Positions 41,048-51,760 of a DNA stretch of 64,000 bases are shown here, piece by piece. Both the position numbers and the translations under genes were made by a program. The notes beneath the pieces were generated by a model. That model did not search any database. It saw nothing but the letters and a program-made list of their open reading frames with translations, and was not told where the DNA came from. The stretch's first letter is position 1. Each line of letters starts with the position of its first letter. The stretch spans positions 434,001 to 498,000 of the forward strand of contig NZ_BDDE01000013.1 of assembly GCF_008327685.1 (NCBI RefSeq), given 5' to 3'. Source of the DNA: Actinomadura sp. K4S16 (GTDB lineage: Bacteria > Actinomycetota > Actinomycetes > Streptosporangiales > Streptosporangiaceae).

Positions 41048-41628
41048 CGGGTCACCGCCCGGCGGCGTGCGCGGTGGTTGGCGACGTTGAGCCTGTTCCC
41101 GCACAGCTCGGGCGTGCAGTAGCGGCGGCGCCCCGCGCGGCTGGCGTCGGCGAACACGCCGCCGCAGCCCGGAGCGGCGCACGCGCGGAAACGGCCGTGG
41201 CCGAGCGCCCGGAGGAGGCCGAGCAGCGCGACACCGGCGACGGCGGCCACTTCGGCGACGAGGGAGGCGTCCCGGGCCGTCGGGACGTACCACTGCCACC
41301 GGCCGGACGGGTCGCGGCGCAGCACGGGCGCGAGCCCGACGTGCCCGGCCAGCAGCGCCGCGCGCTCGACCGCCTCGTCCTCCGTCCCGGACTCCAGCAC
41401 GGCCCGCACCTCGCGGCGCAGGAAGCGGACCTTCTCCACGTCCTCCACGCTCAGCGCCGCAGGGTCGAAGGGGGCGACGTCGTAGGCGGCGAGGTCGTAT
41501 CCGGAGAGCAGGGCGGCCAGGTCGCCCGGCTCGGAGAGCGCCTCGGCCCCCCGGACCTCCGGGGACGTGCCGACCAGGGTGTTCGCGACCTCGACGCCCG
41601 CCGCGTAGTCGGCGATCGGGATGAGCAC
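41044..41628 (-). CDS. CGNR zinc-finger/ABATE-domain regulator
   Basis: A 194-residue protein with an N-terminal ABATE domain and a C-terminal CGNR zinc finger. The finger is visible as FRACAAPGCGGVFADAS, then RRYCTPELCGNRLNVANHRAR. Such proteins are putative stress-responsive DNA-binding regulators of unknown target. It is translationally coupled to the small phosphatase downstream. Confidence 0.87.
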   Translation of the reverse strand: MLIPIADYAAGVEVANTLVGTSPEVRGAEALSEPGDLAALLSGYDLAAYDVAPFDPAALSVEDVEKVRFLRREVRAVLESGTEDEAVERAALLAGHVGLAPVLRRDPSGRWQWYVPTARDASLVAEVAAVAGVALLGLLRALGHGRFRACAAPGCGGVFADASRAGRRRYCTPELCGNRLNVANHRARRRAVTR

Positions 41629-41679
41629 ACAGCCTCCTGGAACCCTCGATGTGTAAGGGTTATAAGAAGACTGTAGCCC

Positions 41680-44172
<2,493 letters not shown>

Positions 44173-44452
44173 CCTCGAAAACCCCCCGGTAGTCGAAGGA
44201 CACGTCATAACGACGGACATGCCCCTGCCCATGGCATGCCCCAGGAAACCCCTGCGCCAACCGTCCCACGCCCGCGAGCACGGGCGCACGCGTCCCGGCG
44301 AACACCACGCCGACGACGCCGGCGGCTCGTCTGGACGCGGGTCGCGGGACCGGTCAGGAACCAAGAAGCGCCCTTTACCGGGCCGCGCCTAGCGTGGTCG
44401 GTACGGAGACCCTCCAGGTACGGGCGACGTGGCGACGGACGGGAGGCAGACG

Positions 44453-44917
44453 ATGGCACAGGATCAGCGGGTGAAGGCGCGCAAGCGCGGCACGCCAGGG
44501 GCGGTGTCCCGATGGGTGCAGCGGACGATGAACGCCCGCATCATCGGCAAGGTCCGGCGCGGACGCGGAACGTTCATGGGCATGGACGTCCTGGTCCTGG
44601 ACACGGTGGGCCGGCGAACCGGCCGGCGGCGCGAGACGCCCGTGTCGTGGTTCCCCGGTGGAGACGACGCCTGGCTGATCGTCGCGTCGGGCGGCGGGAG
44701 CCAGGACCCGGACTGGTACGTCAACCTGATGGCGCACCCCGACCAGGCGGCGGTCGAGCTGCCCGGCGGCGGGGCCGTGCCCGTGACGCCCCACCGGCTC
44801 GACGGCGCCGAACGCGAGGAGGCCTGGCAGCGCATCACCGCTGCCCAGCCCCGCTACGCGAAGTACCAGCGCCGGTCCGACCGCCAGTACCCCGTGGTCC
44901 GCCTCACCCGGCGCTGA
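44453..44917 (+). CDS. Deazaflavin (F420)-dependent nitroreductase family protein
   Basis: A 154-residue protein of the Ddn family, which binds F420 and reduces quinones or nitro compounds. LVLDTVGRRTGRRRETPVSW and WLIVASGGGSQDPDWYVNL are the family blocks, and NLMAHPDQAAVEL follows. GGGAGG precedes the ATG at 44453. It is a single gene, convergent with a decayed PLP-enzyme gene. Confidence 0.9.
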   Translation: MAQDQRVKARKRGTPGAVSRWVQRTMNARIIGKVRRGRGTFMGMDVLVLDTVGRRTGRRRETPVSWFPGGDDAWLIVASGGGSQDPDWYVNLMAHPDQAAVELPGGGAVPVTPHRLDGAEREEAWQRITAAQPRYAKYQRRSDRQYPVVRLTRR

Positions 44918-45050
44918 GCTCGCGTGTTCGGCGGGTCAGGCGGACTGGTGCGCGGTCGCCAGCTGCCCGCGTGGGTGCACAAGAGCTGACCGCCCAGCGG
45001 GGACGCGGCCGCCTGCCGCGCCGCTGGATGACGCCGTCCGCGGGCGGTCT

Positions 45051-45494
45051 TCAGGGCCTGGGGGACGCCTCCTCGACCAGCACTGCGTCGTCCGCGACCA
45101 GGAGGAGGTCGTCCAGGACGGCCGGGATGGGACGTCGCCCTGCGACGCCGTCGGCGATCGTGTCGGTCGATTCGGTGGTGACGACGCGCCGTTGATGCCA
45201 GGAGCGCGTCATCGCGGGCGCGCCCAGCGGCTGGACGCAGATCACCTCGACTTCGGGCGCGCAGGCCTTCACGACGTGGCCCACGCCGGTGGCCAGCGCA
45301 CCGCCGCCGAGAGCGATCAGGACGGCGTCGAACGGCGGCACGGCGTCCACCAGCTCCAGCCTGGCGCCCAGCACGCGGATGCGGTCGAGCTTGGCCGCAG
45401 GCGCGGCGCGGGAGGCCACGACGGTGACGTCGGGCCCCCGGCCGCGACCGGACCAGGCGAGAGCCTGGCCGAGGTTGCCCGCGCTGGCGCACAC
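45051..45494 (-). pseudogene. Remnant of a threonine dehydratase-like PLP enzyme
   Basis: A 147-residue frame showing only pieces of a fold-type II PLP enzyme. CASAGNLGQALAW matches the region after the missing PLP-lysine segment. ARLELVDAVPPFDAVLIALGGGALATG joins two parts that in full enzymes are about 80 residues apart, so an internal deletion is likely. The C-terminus stops at VDDAVLVEEASPRP-like sequence (read VADDAVLVEEASPRP), before the usual tail. Without the lysine it cannot be catalytic. It sits 10 bases after the stop of the SDR gene. Confidence 0.75.
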
Positions 45495-45504
45495 CGCGGG
45501 CGGC

Positions 45505-46278
45505 TTACAGCCCGGAGCCGCCCGTAGCGTCGATCACCTGGCCGGTCACCCAGCGCGCGTCGTCGGAGGCGAGGAACGCCACGATGTCGGCCACGTCCTC
45601 GGTCCGCCCGATCCGGCCCAGCGCGGACAGGGCCGCCGCCTGGGCCTCGGCCTGCGGGTTTCCGCGCAGCCAGCCCGCGTTGACGTCGGTGTCGATGATG
45701 CCCGGCGCCACCGAGTTCGCCGTGATGCCCCGGGGGCCCAGTTCCTTGGCGAGGTTGAGGGTGAAGGTGTCGAGCGCGCCCTTGGTCGAGCCGTAGGCCA
45801 TGATCTCCGGCAGGGCGATGCGGGCCGCGCCGCTGGAGATGTTGATGATCCGGCCGCCGTCGCGCAGCCGCTTCAGGCCCTGCTGCACGATGAAGAACGG
45901 CGCGCGGACGTTCACGGCGAAGACCTCGTCGAAGTCGTCCTCGGTCAGCGACGACAGGTCGGGGCTGCGTCCGATGCCGGCGTTGTTGACGATGATGTCG
46001 ACCGCCCCGCCGGGCGCGTACTCGCCGGCATGGGCGTCGAAGGCGGCCCACAGGCGGGCCGCGTCGCCATGCCGTCCCAATTCCGCGCGCAGTGCGAAGG
46101 CCCGGCCGCCGTCCTTGCGGATGCGTTCGACGACCTCCTCGGCCGCCGCCTCGTTGCGGGCGTAGGCGACGGCGACGGCCGCGCCGTCCCGGGCGAGACG
46201 CTGCGCGATGGCCCGTCCGATGCCGCGGCTCCCACCGGTGACCAGCGCGGTCTTCCCTTCGAGTGCGCGTGCGCCCAT
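45505..46278 (-). CDS. Classical short-chain dehydrogenase/reductase
   Basis: A 257-residue SDR of the FabG-like type. It has the cofactor loop TALVTGGSRGIGRAIAQRLA, the NNAG motif in IIVNNAGIGRSPD and the catalytic Ser in INISSGAARIA. Tyr-x3-Lys is in AYGSTKGALDTFTL. Both ATG 46278 and GTG 46290 are possible starts. It is divergent from a TetR gene across two similar operators, so it is probably that regulator's target. The substrate is unknown. Confidence 0.88.
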   Translation of the reverse strand: MGARALEGKTALVTGGSRGIGRAIAQRLARDGAAVAVAYARNEAAAEEVVERIRKDGGRAFALRAELGRHGDAARLWAAFDAHAGEYAPGGAVDIIVNNAGIGRSPDLSSLTEDDFDEVFAVNVRAPFFIVQQGLKRLRDGGRIINISSGAARIALPEIMAYGSTKGALDTFTLNLAKELGPRGITANSVAPGIIDTDVNAGWLRGNPQAEAQAAALSALGRIGRTEDVADIVAFLASDDARWVTGQVIDATGGSGL

Positions 46279-46303
46279 GGCTGTGACCACTCCCTCAGTA
46301 TTT

Positions 46304-46356
46304 TTGAGCGATGACTCAAGAAATAACCTAGCACGCCTTGTTGAGCGGTCGCTCTA
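46304..46356. promoter_or_regulatory. Pair of TetR operators between SDR and tetR
   Basis: Site 1 (46304-46319) has arms TTGAG and CTCAA. Site 2 (46341-46356) begins TTGAGCG and contains the dyad GAGCG-GT-CGCTC. The two 16-mers agree at most positions and are 37 bases apart. One sits by each divergent start, consistent with repression of both genes by the TetR protein. Confidence 0.65.
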
Positions 46357-46360
46357 AAAT

Positions 46361-46978
46361 GTGGGGGTGAGCGACACACGCGCGAAGCGGGGGCGGCCGA
46401 GGGCGTTCGACCGCGACACGGCACTGGACGCGGCCACACGGCTGTTCTGGGAACGCGGCTACGAGGCCACCTCCGTCGGCGAACTGACCGAGGCGATGGG
46501 CATCAGGCCCGGCAGCCTGTACGCGGCCTTCGGGGACAAGAAGTCGCTGTTCAAGGAGGTGGTGCACAGCTACGGGCGCTCGGCCGTCGGCGCGTTCATG
46601 AGCGTCGCGCTCGATGAGGAGCCCACCGCCTACGGCGCCTTCGCCCGCATCCTGCGCGAGGCGGCCGTGATCTACAGCGACCCGTCCCACCCGGCCGGCT
46701 GCCTGACGATCAGCGCGGCCACCAACGTCACCCCGCAGGACGCCGAGGTGGCGGCCTTCCTCCGTGATCTGCGGAACAGGAACCTGGACGTCTTCCAGGC
46801 CCGCCTTCAGGCGGCGCAGCAGGCGGGCGAGCTACCCGCCGCAGCGAACCCCCGCGCCCTGGCCGCGTACTTCGCCGCGGTCATCCAGGGAATGTCGCAA
46901 CGCGCCGCCGACGGAGCGACAGCAGCCGAACTCACCGAAACCGCGGAACTGGCCCTCACCGCATGGCCCGCGCCCTAG
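46361..46978 (+). CDS. TetR-family regulator
   Basis: A 205-residue repressor. The helix-turn-helix lies at about residues 35-60 (SVGELTEAMGIRPGSLYAAFG), followed by DKKSLFKEVVHSYG. The C-terminal ligand domain (HPAGCLTISAATNV, YFAAVIQGMSQRA) is of the AcrR/TetR_C type. The start is GTG at 46361 or 46367. It is divergent from an SDR gene and overlaps the convergent acyl-CoA synthetase stop by 4 bases. Confidence 0.88.
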   Translation: MGVSDTRAKRGRPRAFDRDTALDAATRLFWERGYEATSVGELTEAMGIRPGSLYAAFGDKKSLFKEVVHSYGRSAVGAFMSVALDEEPTAYGAFARILREAAVIYSDPSHPAGCLTISAATNVTPQDAEVAAFLRDLRNRNLDVFQARLQAAQQAGELPAAANPRALAAYFAAVIQGMSQRAADGATAAELTETAELALTAWPAP

Positions 46979-48525
46979 TGCAGTCTGTCTTTCTGGACCT
47001 TGCCGGCAGGGGTCATGGGCAGGCCAGTGCGGATGATGATCTGCTTGGGGACCTTGTAGTCGGCGATGGCGGCGGCACAGAAGTCGCGCAGTTCTCGCGC
47101 GGTGGTCTCGGCCCCGGAGGTGAGCACGACGTAGTAGCGGCCGATCTCGCCGAGGACGGGGTCGGGTACGCCGACGCCGGCGGCCAGGGCCACGCCGGGA
47201 TGCGACATCAGGAGGTTCTCGACCTCGATCGGGTAGACGTTGAAGCCGCCCTGGACGAACATCTCGTGGCGGCGTCCGCGCAGGGTCAGGTGCCCGTCGC
47301 CGTCGGCCCAGGCTACGTCGCCGGTGCGCAGCCAACCGTCCGCGGTGATCAATCGTGCCGTCTGGTCGGGCATGGCGTGGTAGCCGGCCATGAGCGAAGG
47401 GGCGCGGACCAGCAGTTCACCGGCCTGCCCGGCCGCGGTCTCGGCACCGTCACCGTCGACGATCTTGATCTGGACGCCGGGCAGCGGCCGTCCGACGGCC
47501 CGGAGGGTCGTCTCCCGGTCACTGCCCCAGGGAGTCATCACCACCGCTCCGGACGCCTCGCTCAGTCCGTAAAGGTTCATCACGGTGGCGCGGGGGAACG
47601 CGCGGGCCAACCGTTCGAGCAGCGCCGGGTCGGCGTTGGCGCCTCCGGTGACGACCAGCCGGACGGCGGAGGTGTCGGCCGTCGCGAACTCCGGAGCCCG
47701 CAGCAGCAGTGTGTGCATCGTGGGCACGCCGACCCAGACCGTCAGCCCGGACGTCCCGAACAGGCGGGCGGCTTCACGGGGAGAGAAGGCCGGCAGCAGG
47801 ACCGCCCGGGTGCGGGCGACCAGCGCGGTCAGCACACAGCAGGTGATCCCGCTCACGTGGTTGAGCGGGACGGTCACCGGCAGGACGTCGTCGGGCCCCA
47901 GCCGCATGTGCCGTGCCTGGGCGGTGGCCGCCGCCAACTGTCCGCGGTGGGTCAAGGTCGCCCCCTTGGGGCGTCCGGTCGTCCCGGACGTATAGATGAC
48001 CAGGACCGGGTGGCCGGGGTCCACCGCTCCCTCGGCCGCGGCGAGCGCGGCGGCGTCGGGCGGGTCGGCCTCCAGGTCGTCGAGGGTGAGAGCACCGCCC
48101 GGACCGAGGGTCACCGTCCCCTCCACCTCAGGGGTGCGATCGCGTATGCGGGCCAGGAGGTCGAGGAGGTCGACGTCCGCGGTCGCCGGCACGGTGAAGA
48201 CGAATCGGGCTCCCGAGTGGCCGAGGATGTGGGCGAGTTCGCTTTGGCGGTAGCGCACGCTCAGCGCCACCACGACCGCGCCGATCTTCGCCGCCGCGAA
48301 GTAGATCGCCAGCCAGTCGGGGGTGGTGTGGTCGTTGACGGCGATGCGATCGCCGTGCCGCACTCCCAGCCGCAGCAGGCCGCCGGCGATGCGGTCGGAC
48401 CGCTGGTCCATCTGCGCCAGGGTGATGTTCCGTCCGCCGGCCGACCAGCCGATCCGGTCTCCGGCCGTCCGTGCCGCCGCGCGCAGCAGATCACTGATGC
48501 GCTCTGGAGCCTCCCGCCGCGTCAT
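46975..48525 (-). CDS. AMP-forming acyl-CoA synthetase
   Basis: A 516-residue adenylate-forming ligase. The P-loop-like motif is VLVIYTSGTTGRPKGATLTH, A5 is NLYGLSEASG, A7/A8 covers WLRTGDVAWAD through GRRHEMFVQGGFNVYPIEVE, and the A10 lysine is in PAGKVQKDRL. It activates a fatty or aromatic acid to the acyl-CoA via acyl-AMP. Its start overlaps the upstream hydrolase stop by 4 bases, giving a two-gene operon under the TetR-type operators at 49423-49470. Confidence 0.9.
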   Translation of the reverse strand: MTRREAPERISDLLRAAARTAGDRIGWSAGGRNITLAQMDQRSDRIAGGLLRLGVRHGDRIAVNDHTTPDWLAIYFAAAKIGAVVVALSVRYRQSELAHILGHSGARFVFTVPATADVDLLDLLARIRDRTPEVEGTVTLGPGGALTLDDLEADPPDAAALAAAEGAVDPGHPVLVIYTSGTTGRPKGATLTHRGQLAAATAQARHMRLGPDDVLPVTVPLNHVSGITCCVLTALVARTRAVLLPAFSPREAARLFGTSGLTVWVGVPTMHTLLLRAPEFATADTSAVRLVVTGGANADPALLERLARAFPRATVMNLYGLSEASGAVVMTPWGSDRETTLRAVGRPLPGVQIKIVDGDGAETAAGQAGELLVRAPSLMAGYHAMPDQTARLITADGWLRTGDVAWADGDGHLTLRGRRHEMFVQGGFNVYPIEVENLLMSHPGVALAAGVGVPDPVLGEIGRYYVVLTSGAETTARELRDFCAAAIADYKVPKQIIIRTGLPMTPAGKVQKDRLH

Positions 48526-49409
48526 GACCGGGGCCGCAGGTGGGTGGTCAGGAACTCGATCTGGTCGGCGACGAGCCGTTCGACCAGCGGCGGGTGGTAG
48601 ACGGTGAAGTGGTCTGCGTCGTAGTGCCTGAGCTCGCCCCGCGACGCGGCGGCTGCGGCCCTCTCCGCGATCGCGGTGTCGACCAGGTTCTCCCGGTCGC
48701 TCTGGCACACCAGCAGCGGGCACCGCACGCGGGACGCGCGGGACGCGGCGTTGTAGAAGAGCATTCCCAGCCCGGAGGCGGCGGTGACGCGGTTGTCGAA
48801 CTCATAGCCCGGCGGGCACACCGACCGCCAGCCCTCCAGAGCGCCCGGCTGGTTGACGAAGGCCGGCTCGCCGGGAGGGCCGACCAGCGGCACGTACCGC
48901 CGCGGCCGCCGCAGCGCGGCGCGCACCAGGTCGGAGATGACGGGGACGGTGAACCGGGCCAGGTGCCGCAACCCGCCTCGCAGGGCGATGGCGCGCCCGC
49001 TGAGCACCGGGCACTGCACCACCGCCGCCGTCAGCTCGGGGTGCCTGGCGGCCGCGGCGAGCACATGGCTGGCGCCGAACGAGGTTCCCCACAGCGCGAC
49101 CCGTCCGGCGTCCAGTTCAGGCCGCGTCCGGGCGAACTCCAGTGCGGCGTCGATGTCCTGGGCGTACCGGCGTGCGCTGACCAGCTGACGCGGCAGACCG
49201 CCCGATTCGCCCAGGTGACGGAAGTCGAAGGCCAGCACGGCAAGGCCCGCCTGGGAGAACCACTTCTCGTACTGGTCGAGCATCATGTCGTGCGTCGCGC
49301 CACCGCCGTGCACCAGTACGACGATCGGATGCGGCCCGGAGCCCTCGGGGACGGTGAGCCAGGCGGCGCATTGATCGCCGCCGGAGGTGAACGAGGTACG
49401 CGTCGTCAT
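48522..49409 (-). CDS. Alpha/beta hydrolase
   Basis: A 295-residue hydrolase. The HGGG oxyanion motif is in VVLVHGGGATHDMML, the nucleophile elbow is ALWGTSFGASHV, and the late His is in YDADHFTVYHPP. The ATG at 49409 (MTTRTSF) is preferred over an in-frame extension to 49457, which would run through the operators. With the co-translated acyl-CoA synthetase it could release and then activate an acid from an ester. Confidence 0.85.
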   Translation of the reverse strand: MTTRTSFTSGGDQCAAWLTVPEGSGPHPIVVLVHGGGATHDMMLDQYEKWFSQAGLAVLAFDFRHLGESGGLPRQLVSARRYAQDIDAALEFARTRPELDAGRVALWGTSFGASHVLAAAARHPELTAAVVQCPVLSGRAIALRGGLRHLARFTVPVISDLVRAALRRPRRYVPLVGPPGEPAFVNQPGALEGWRSVCPPGYEFDNRVTAASGLGMLFYNAASRASRVRCPLLVCQSDRENLVDTAIAERAAAAASRGELRHYDADHFTVYHPPLVERLVADQIEFLTTHLRPRS

Positions 49410-49422
49410 GCCCTCTCCAATC

Positions 49423-49470
49423 AAGTACGTTGTACGTGAACAGGGAGAGTTAAACACGTACCTTGTACGT
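49423..49470. promoter_or_regulatory. Pair of TetR operators (GTAC-x3-GTAC)
   Basis: Site A at 49423-49437 is AAGTAC-GTT-GTACGT. Site B at 49456-49470 is ACGTAC-CTT-GTACGT, a perfect dyad. Centres are 33 bases apart, about three helical turns. They flank the divergent promoters of the hydrolase operon and the tetR gene at 49489. Confidence 0.8.
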
Positions 49471-49488
49471 AATCAAGGGGAAGGGTCC

Positions 49489-50136
49489 ATGCCGGCACCG
49501 CGCAAGTTCACCCACCAGCAGTTGCAGGCCGCGGCTCTGGAGCTGATCGACCAGGAGGGCCTGGCCGGGCTGACCATGCGCGCCCTGGCCGCCCGGCTCG
49601 GCACCGGCCCGATGACCATCTACAACTACGTCGACGGCCGAGAGGGACTCGAACGTCTCGTCACCGGCGCGGTCATGGCGCAGGCCCGCTGGTCCGACGA
49701 ACCTTCCGGCGACTGGCGGACACGGCTGGCGGCGACCGCCGAGGCGATCTGGCGGGCCGTGCGCGCGCACCCCAACGCGATCCCCCTCGTCCTCACCACC
49801 CGCAGCCTCGACGAAGAGGCACTCGCCCCCGCCGAAGCCCTGCTGCAGGCCCTGGCCGACAGCGGACGAACCGGAGCCGAACTACTGGCCGCCTTCCGCG
49901 TGGTCTCCGGCTTCATCGCCGGATTCGCCCAGGCCGAACTCACAGGTCCCCTCGCATCCGCGGCCGGCCAGGACGCCGGAACCATCGTCGCGCGGATGGC
50001 CGACCTTCCGGCGCAGCGGTTCCCCCGGCTGATCGAGATAGCCCGCGCAGCCACCGGCGACCCTCAGACCGAGTTCCGCGCCGGATTGGGGATCCTCCTC
50101 GCCGGGATCGACGCCTCGGGCCCGCACCCGGACTGA
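49489..50136 (+). CDS. TetR-family regulator
   Basis: A 215-residue TetR-type repressor. The helix-turn-helix is TMRALAARLGTGPMTIYNYV (about residues 28-47), followed by DGREGLERLV. The C-terminal domain, with FRVVSGFIAGFAQAEL, is of the tetracycline-repressor-like C class. AAGGGG and AAGGG runs precede the ATG. It is divergent from the hydrolase-acyl-CoA synthetase operon across two GTAC-type operators, which are its probable sites. Confidence 0.9.
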   Translation: MPAPRKFTHQQLQAAALELIDQEGLAGLTMRALAARLGTGPMTIYNYVDGREGLERLVTGAVMAQARWSDEPSGDWRTRLAATAEAIWRAVRAHPNAIPLVLTTRSLDEEALAPAEALLQALADSGRTGAELLAAFRVVSGFIAGFAQAELTGPLASAAGQDAGTIVARMADLPAQRFPRLIEIARAATGDPQTEFRAGLGILLAGIDASGPHPD

Positions 50137-50189
50137 CCTCCCTCAAAGATCAGGTCCTCCGCACGGGTCTCGAAGACCACGGCTCTTCG

Positions 50190-51170
50190 TCAGTTCTCGG
50201 GTGGAGGGCCGTAGGAGGCGGCCATCGCGGCGGCGCGGTCGCGCAGGGCGGTGCGCAGCCACTGCGGGGCCAGGGCCTCCGCGCTGGTGCCCAACTGCCA
50301 CAGGGCCCAAACGGCATGCCTGGGATCTTGGAAGGCCACCTCCATCCGCAGCCGGCCGTCCGCGTCGGTCTCCTCGGCGCGGACGGCAAGCGCGGTGCCC
50401 ACCAGGTCCTCCCGCCGCGCCGGGTCCACCCGGACCAGCACGGTGACCTGGTCGCCGCCCGTCCGGAACCGCGTGCTGCGCTCCTGCCAGGCGCGGTCCA
50501 GGTCGACCCGGTCCGGCCGCGAGGCGGGTTCGGCGAGCTCCTCGGCGGCGAGGATCCGGGACAGCCGGTAGGTGCGGTCCGCGCCGGACCGCGTGGCCAG
50601 CAGGTAGCCCTGGTCGCGCACGGTGACCAGGCCGATCGGGTCCACCGTCCGCCACTTCGGGCCCTGGTCCGCGGCCGCGTAGTGGATGCGCAGCTTGTGT
50701 CCGGCGAACACCGCCCGCCGGACCTCGGCCACCACGGCGTCGGGCACCTCGTCGGCGACCGGCCGGCGCGAGAGGAGATCGGTCTCCGGGTCGATGAGCA
50801 GCCGCTCGGCCGCGCCGGCCGCGGTGTCGCGGTGGCTCTCGGGCAGCGCGTCGACCACCTTGAGCATCGCCGAAGCGAGCGCCGAGCCGAGGCCGAACGC
50901 CTGCGCGCCGCGGCGCGAACCCGCGACCAGCAGGGCGAGCGCCTCCTCGTGGTTCAGTCCGGTGAGCTCGGTCCGGAAACCGGGGAGCAGCGCGAACCCG
51001 CCGTGGCGGCCGCGTTCGGCGTAGACCGGGACGCCGGCCGCGGACAGCGCCTCGATGTCGCGCAGCACGGTGCGGGTGGACACCTCCAGCTCGCGGGCCA
51101 GCGCGGCCGCGGACATCCGACCGTGCCGGCGCAGCAGCAGCACCAGCGAGACCAGCCGGTCGGCGCGCAT
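50190..51170 (-). CDS. WYL-domain transcriptional regulator (YafY-like)
   Basis: A 326-residue regulator. An N-terminal winged helix (SAAALARELEVSTRTVLRDIE) resembles DeoR/HTH_11. The central WYL domain reads LRIHYAAADQGPKWRTVDPIG, with GYLLATRSGADRTYRLSRI carrying the conserved Arg. A C-terminal WCX extension follows. WYL domains bind ligands or nucleic acid. It is divergent from a RidA gene over a 19-bp inverted repeat. Confidence 0.9.
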   Translation of the reverse strand: MRADRLVSLVLLLRRHGRMSAAALARELEVSTRTVLRDIEALSAAGVPVYAERGRHGGFALLPGFRTELTGLNHEEALALLVAGSRRGAQAFGLGSALASAMLKVVDALPESHRDTAAGAAERLLIDPETDLLSRRPVADEVPDAVVAEVRRAVFAGHKLRIHYAAADQGPKWRTVDPIGLVTVRDQGYLLATRSGADRTYRLSRILAAEELAEPASRPDRVDLDRAWQERSTRFRTGGDQVTVLVRVDPARREDLVGTALAVRAEETDADGRLRMEVAFQDPRHAVWALWQLGTSAEALAPQWLRTALRDRAAAMAASYGPPPEN

Positions 51171-51190
51171 GCGCGAAGTCTACGGAAATA

Positions 51191-51209
51191 CACGACACAG
51201 GATGTCGTG
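51191..51209. promoter_or_regulatory. Operator between the WYL regulator and ridA
   Basis: Arms CACGACA and TGTCGTG (7 bp, perfect) are separated by 5 bases, 21 bases before the WYL gene start and about 80 before ridA. It is the likely binding site of the WYL regulator. Confidence 0.7.
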
Positions 51210-51290
51210 ATTTGTTGGGAGCCTCATCAGCGCGGCCCGAAGATGCGGCCGCCAATGCCGATGGACGTACGCAATGGAGCTGATGTGGCA

Positions 51291-51686
51291 ATGGAGCGAA
51301 CGGCGGTCAACCCGTGGGCGTGGTCCGTGGAGATGGGCTACAACCAGGGCGAGATCGTCTCCGGCAACACCCGGACCCTGTACTGCGCCGGGCAGACCGC
51401 CATGGACGGCGACGGCAAGCCCCGGCACGCCGATGACATGGCGGCGCAGCTGGCGCTGAGCCTCGACAACCTGGAGGCCGTGCTCGGCGAGGCCGGCATG
51501 TCCCTCGCGGACCTCGTCCGGCTCAACGTCTACACCACCGACGTCGACCGGCTCTTCGAGCACTACGGCGTGCTGGCGTCGCGCCTGGGCGCCGCCGGGG
51601 CGGCGCCGTCCACCACGATGCTCGGGGTGACCCGGCTGGCGATTCCCGCCCTGATGGTGGAACTCGAGGGGACCGCCGTCGCCTGA
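51291..51686 (+). CDS. RidA/YjgF-family protein
   Basis: A 131-residue member of the RidA family, whose canonical members hydrolyse reactive enamine/imine intermediates. TLYCAGQTAMDGDGKP, LALSLDNLEAVLGEAGM, LVRLNVYTTDVDRL and the C-terminal PALMVELEGTAVA are typical. The arginine that binds the substrate carboxylate in canonical RidA (RxxV near position 105) is replaced around STTMLGVTRLAIPALMVE, so it may be a diverged Rid subgroup. Starts at 51255, 51261 or 51291 are in frame. Confidence 0.82.
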   Translation: MERTAVNPWAWSVEMGYNQGEIVSGNTRTLYCAGQTAMDGDGKPRHADDMAAQLALSLDNLEAVLGEAGMSLADLVRLNVYTTDVDRLFEHYGVLASRLGAAGAAPSTTMLGVTRLAIPALMVELEGTAVA

Positions 51687-51695
51687 CGCGCCCTT

Positions 51696-51725
51696 GCCGC
51701 CTCCGGCACGACCGCCGGAGGCGGC
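51696..51725. terminator. Bidirectional terminator
   Basis: A perfect 12-bp stem, GCCGCCTCCGGC with GCCGGAGGCGGC, and a 6-base loop, between the convergent ridA and ion-channel genes. Confidence 0.88.
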
Positions 51726-51760
51726 GCAGCGCGAGTGACGGGCCTGCGGGGACGCCGCGC

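Noticed and set aside
45051..45494. Intact small PLP-binding protein
   Set aside because: No PLP lysine and two distant blocks are joined directly; a remnant explains this better.
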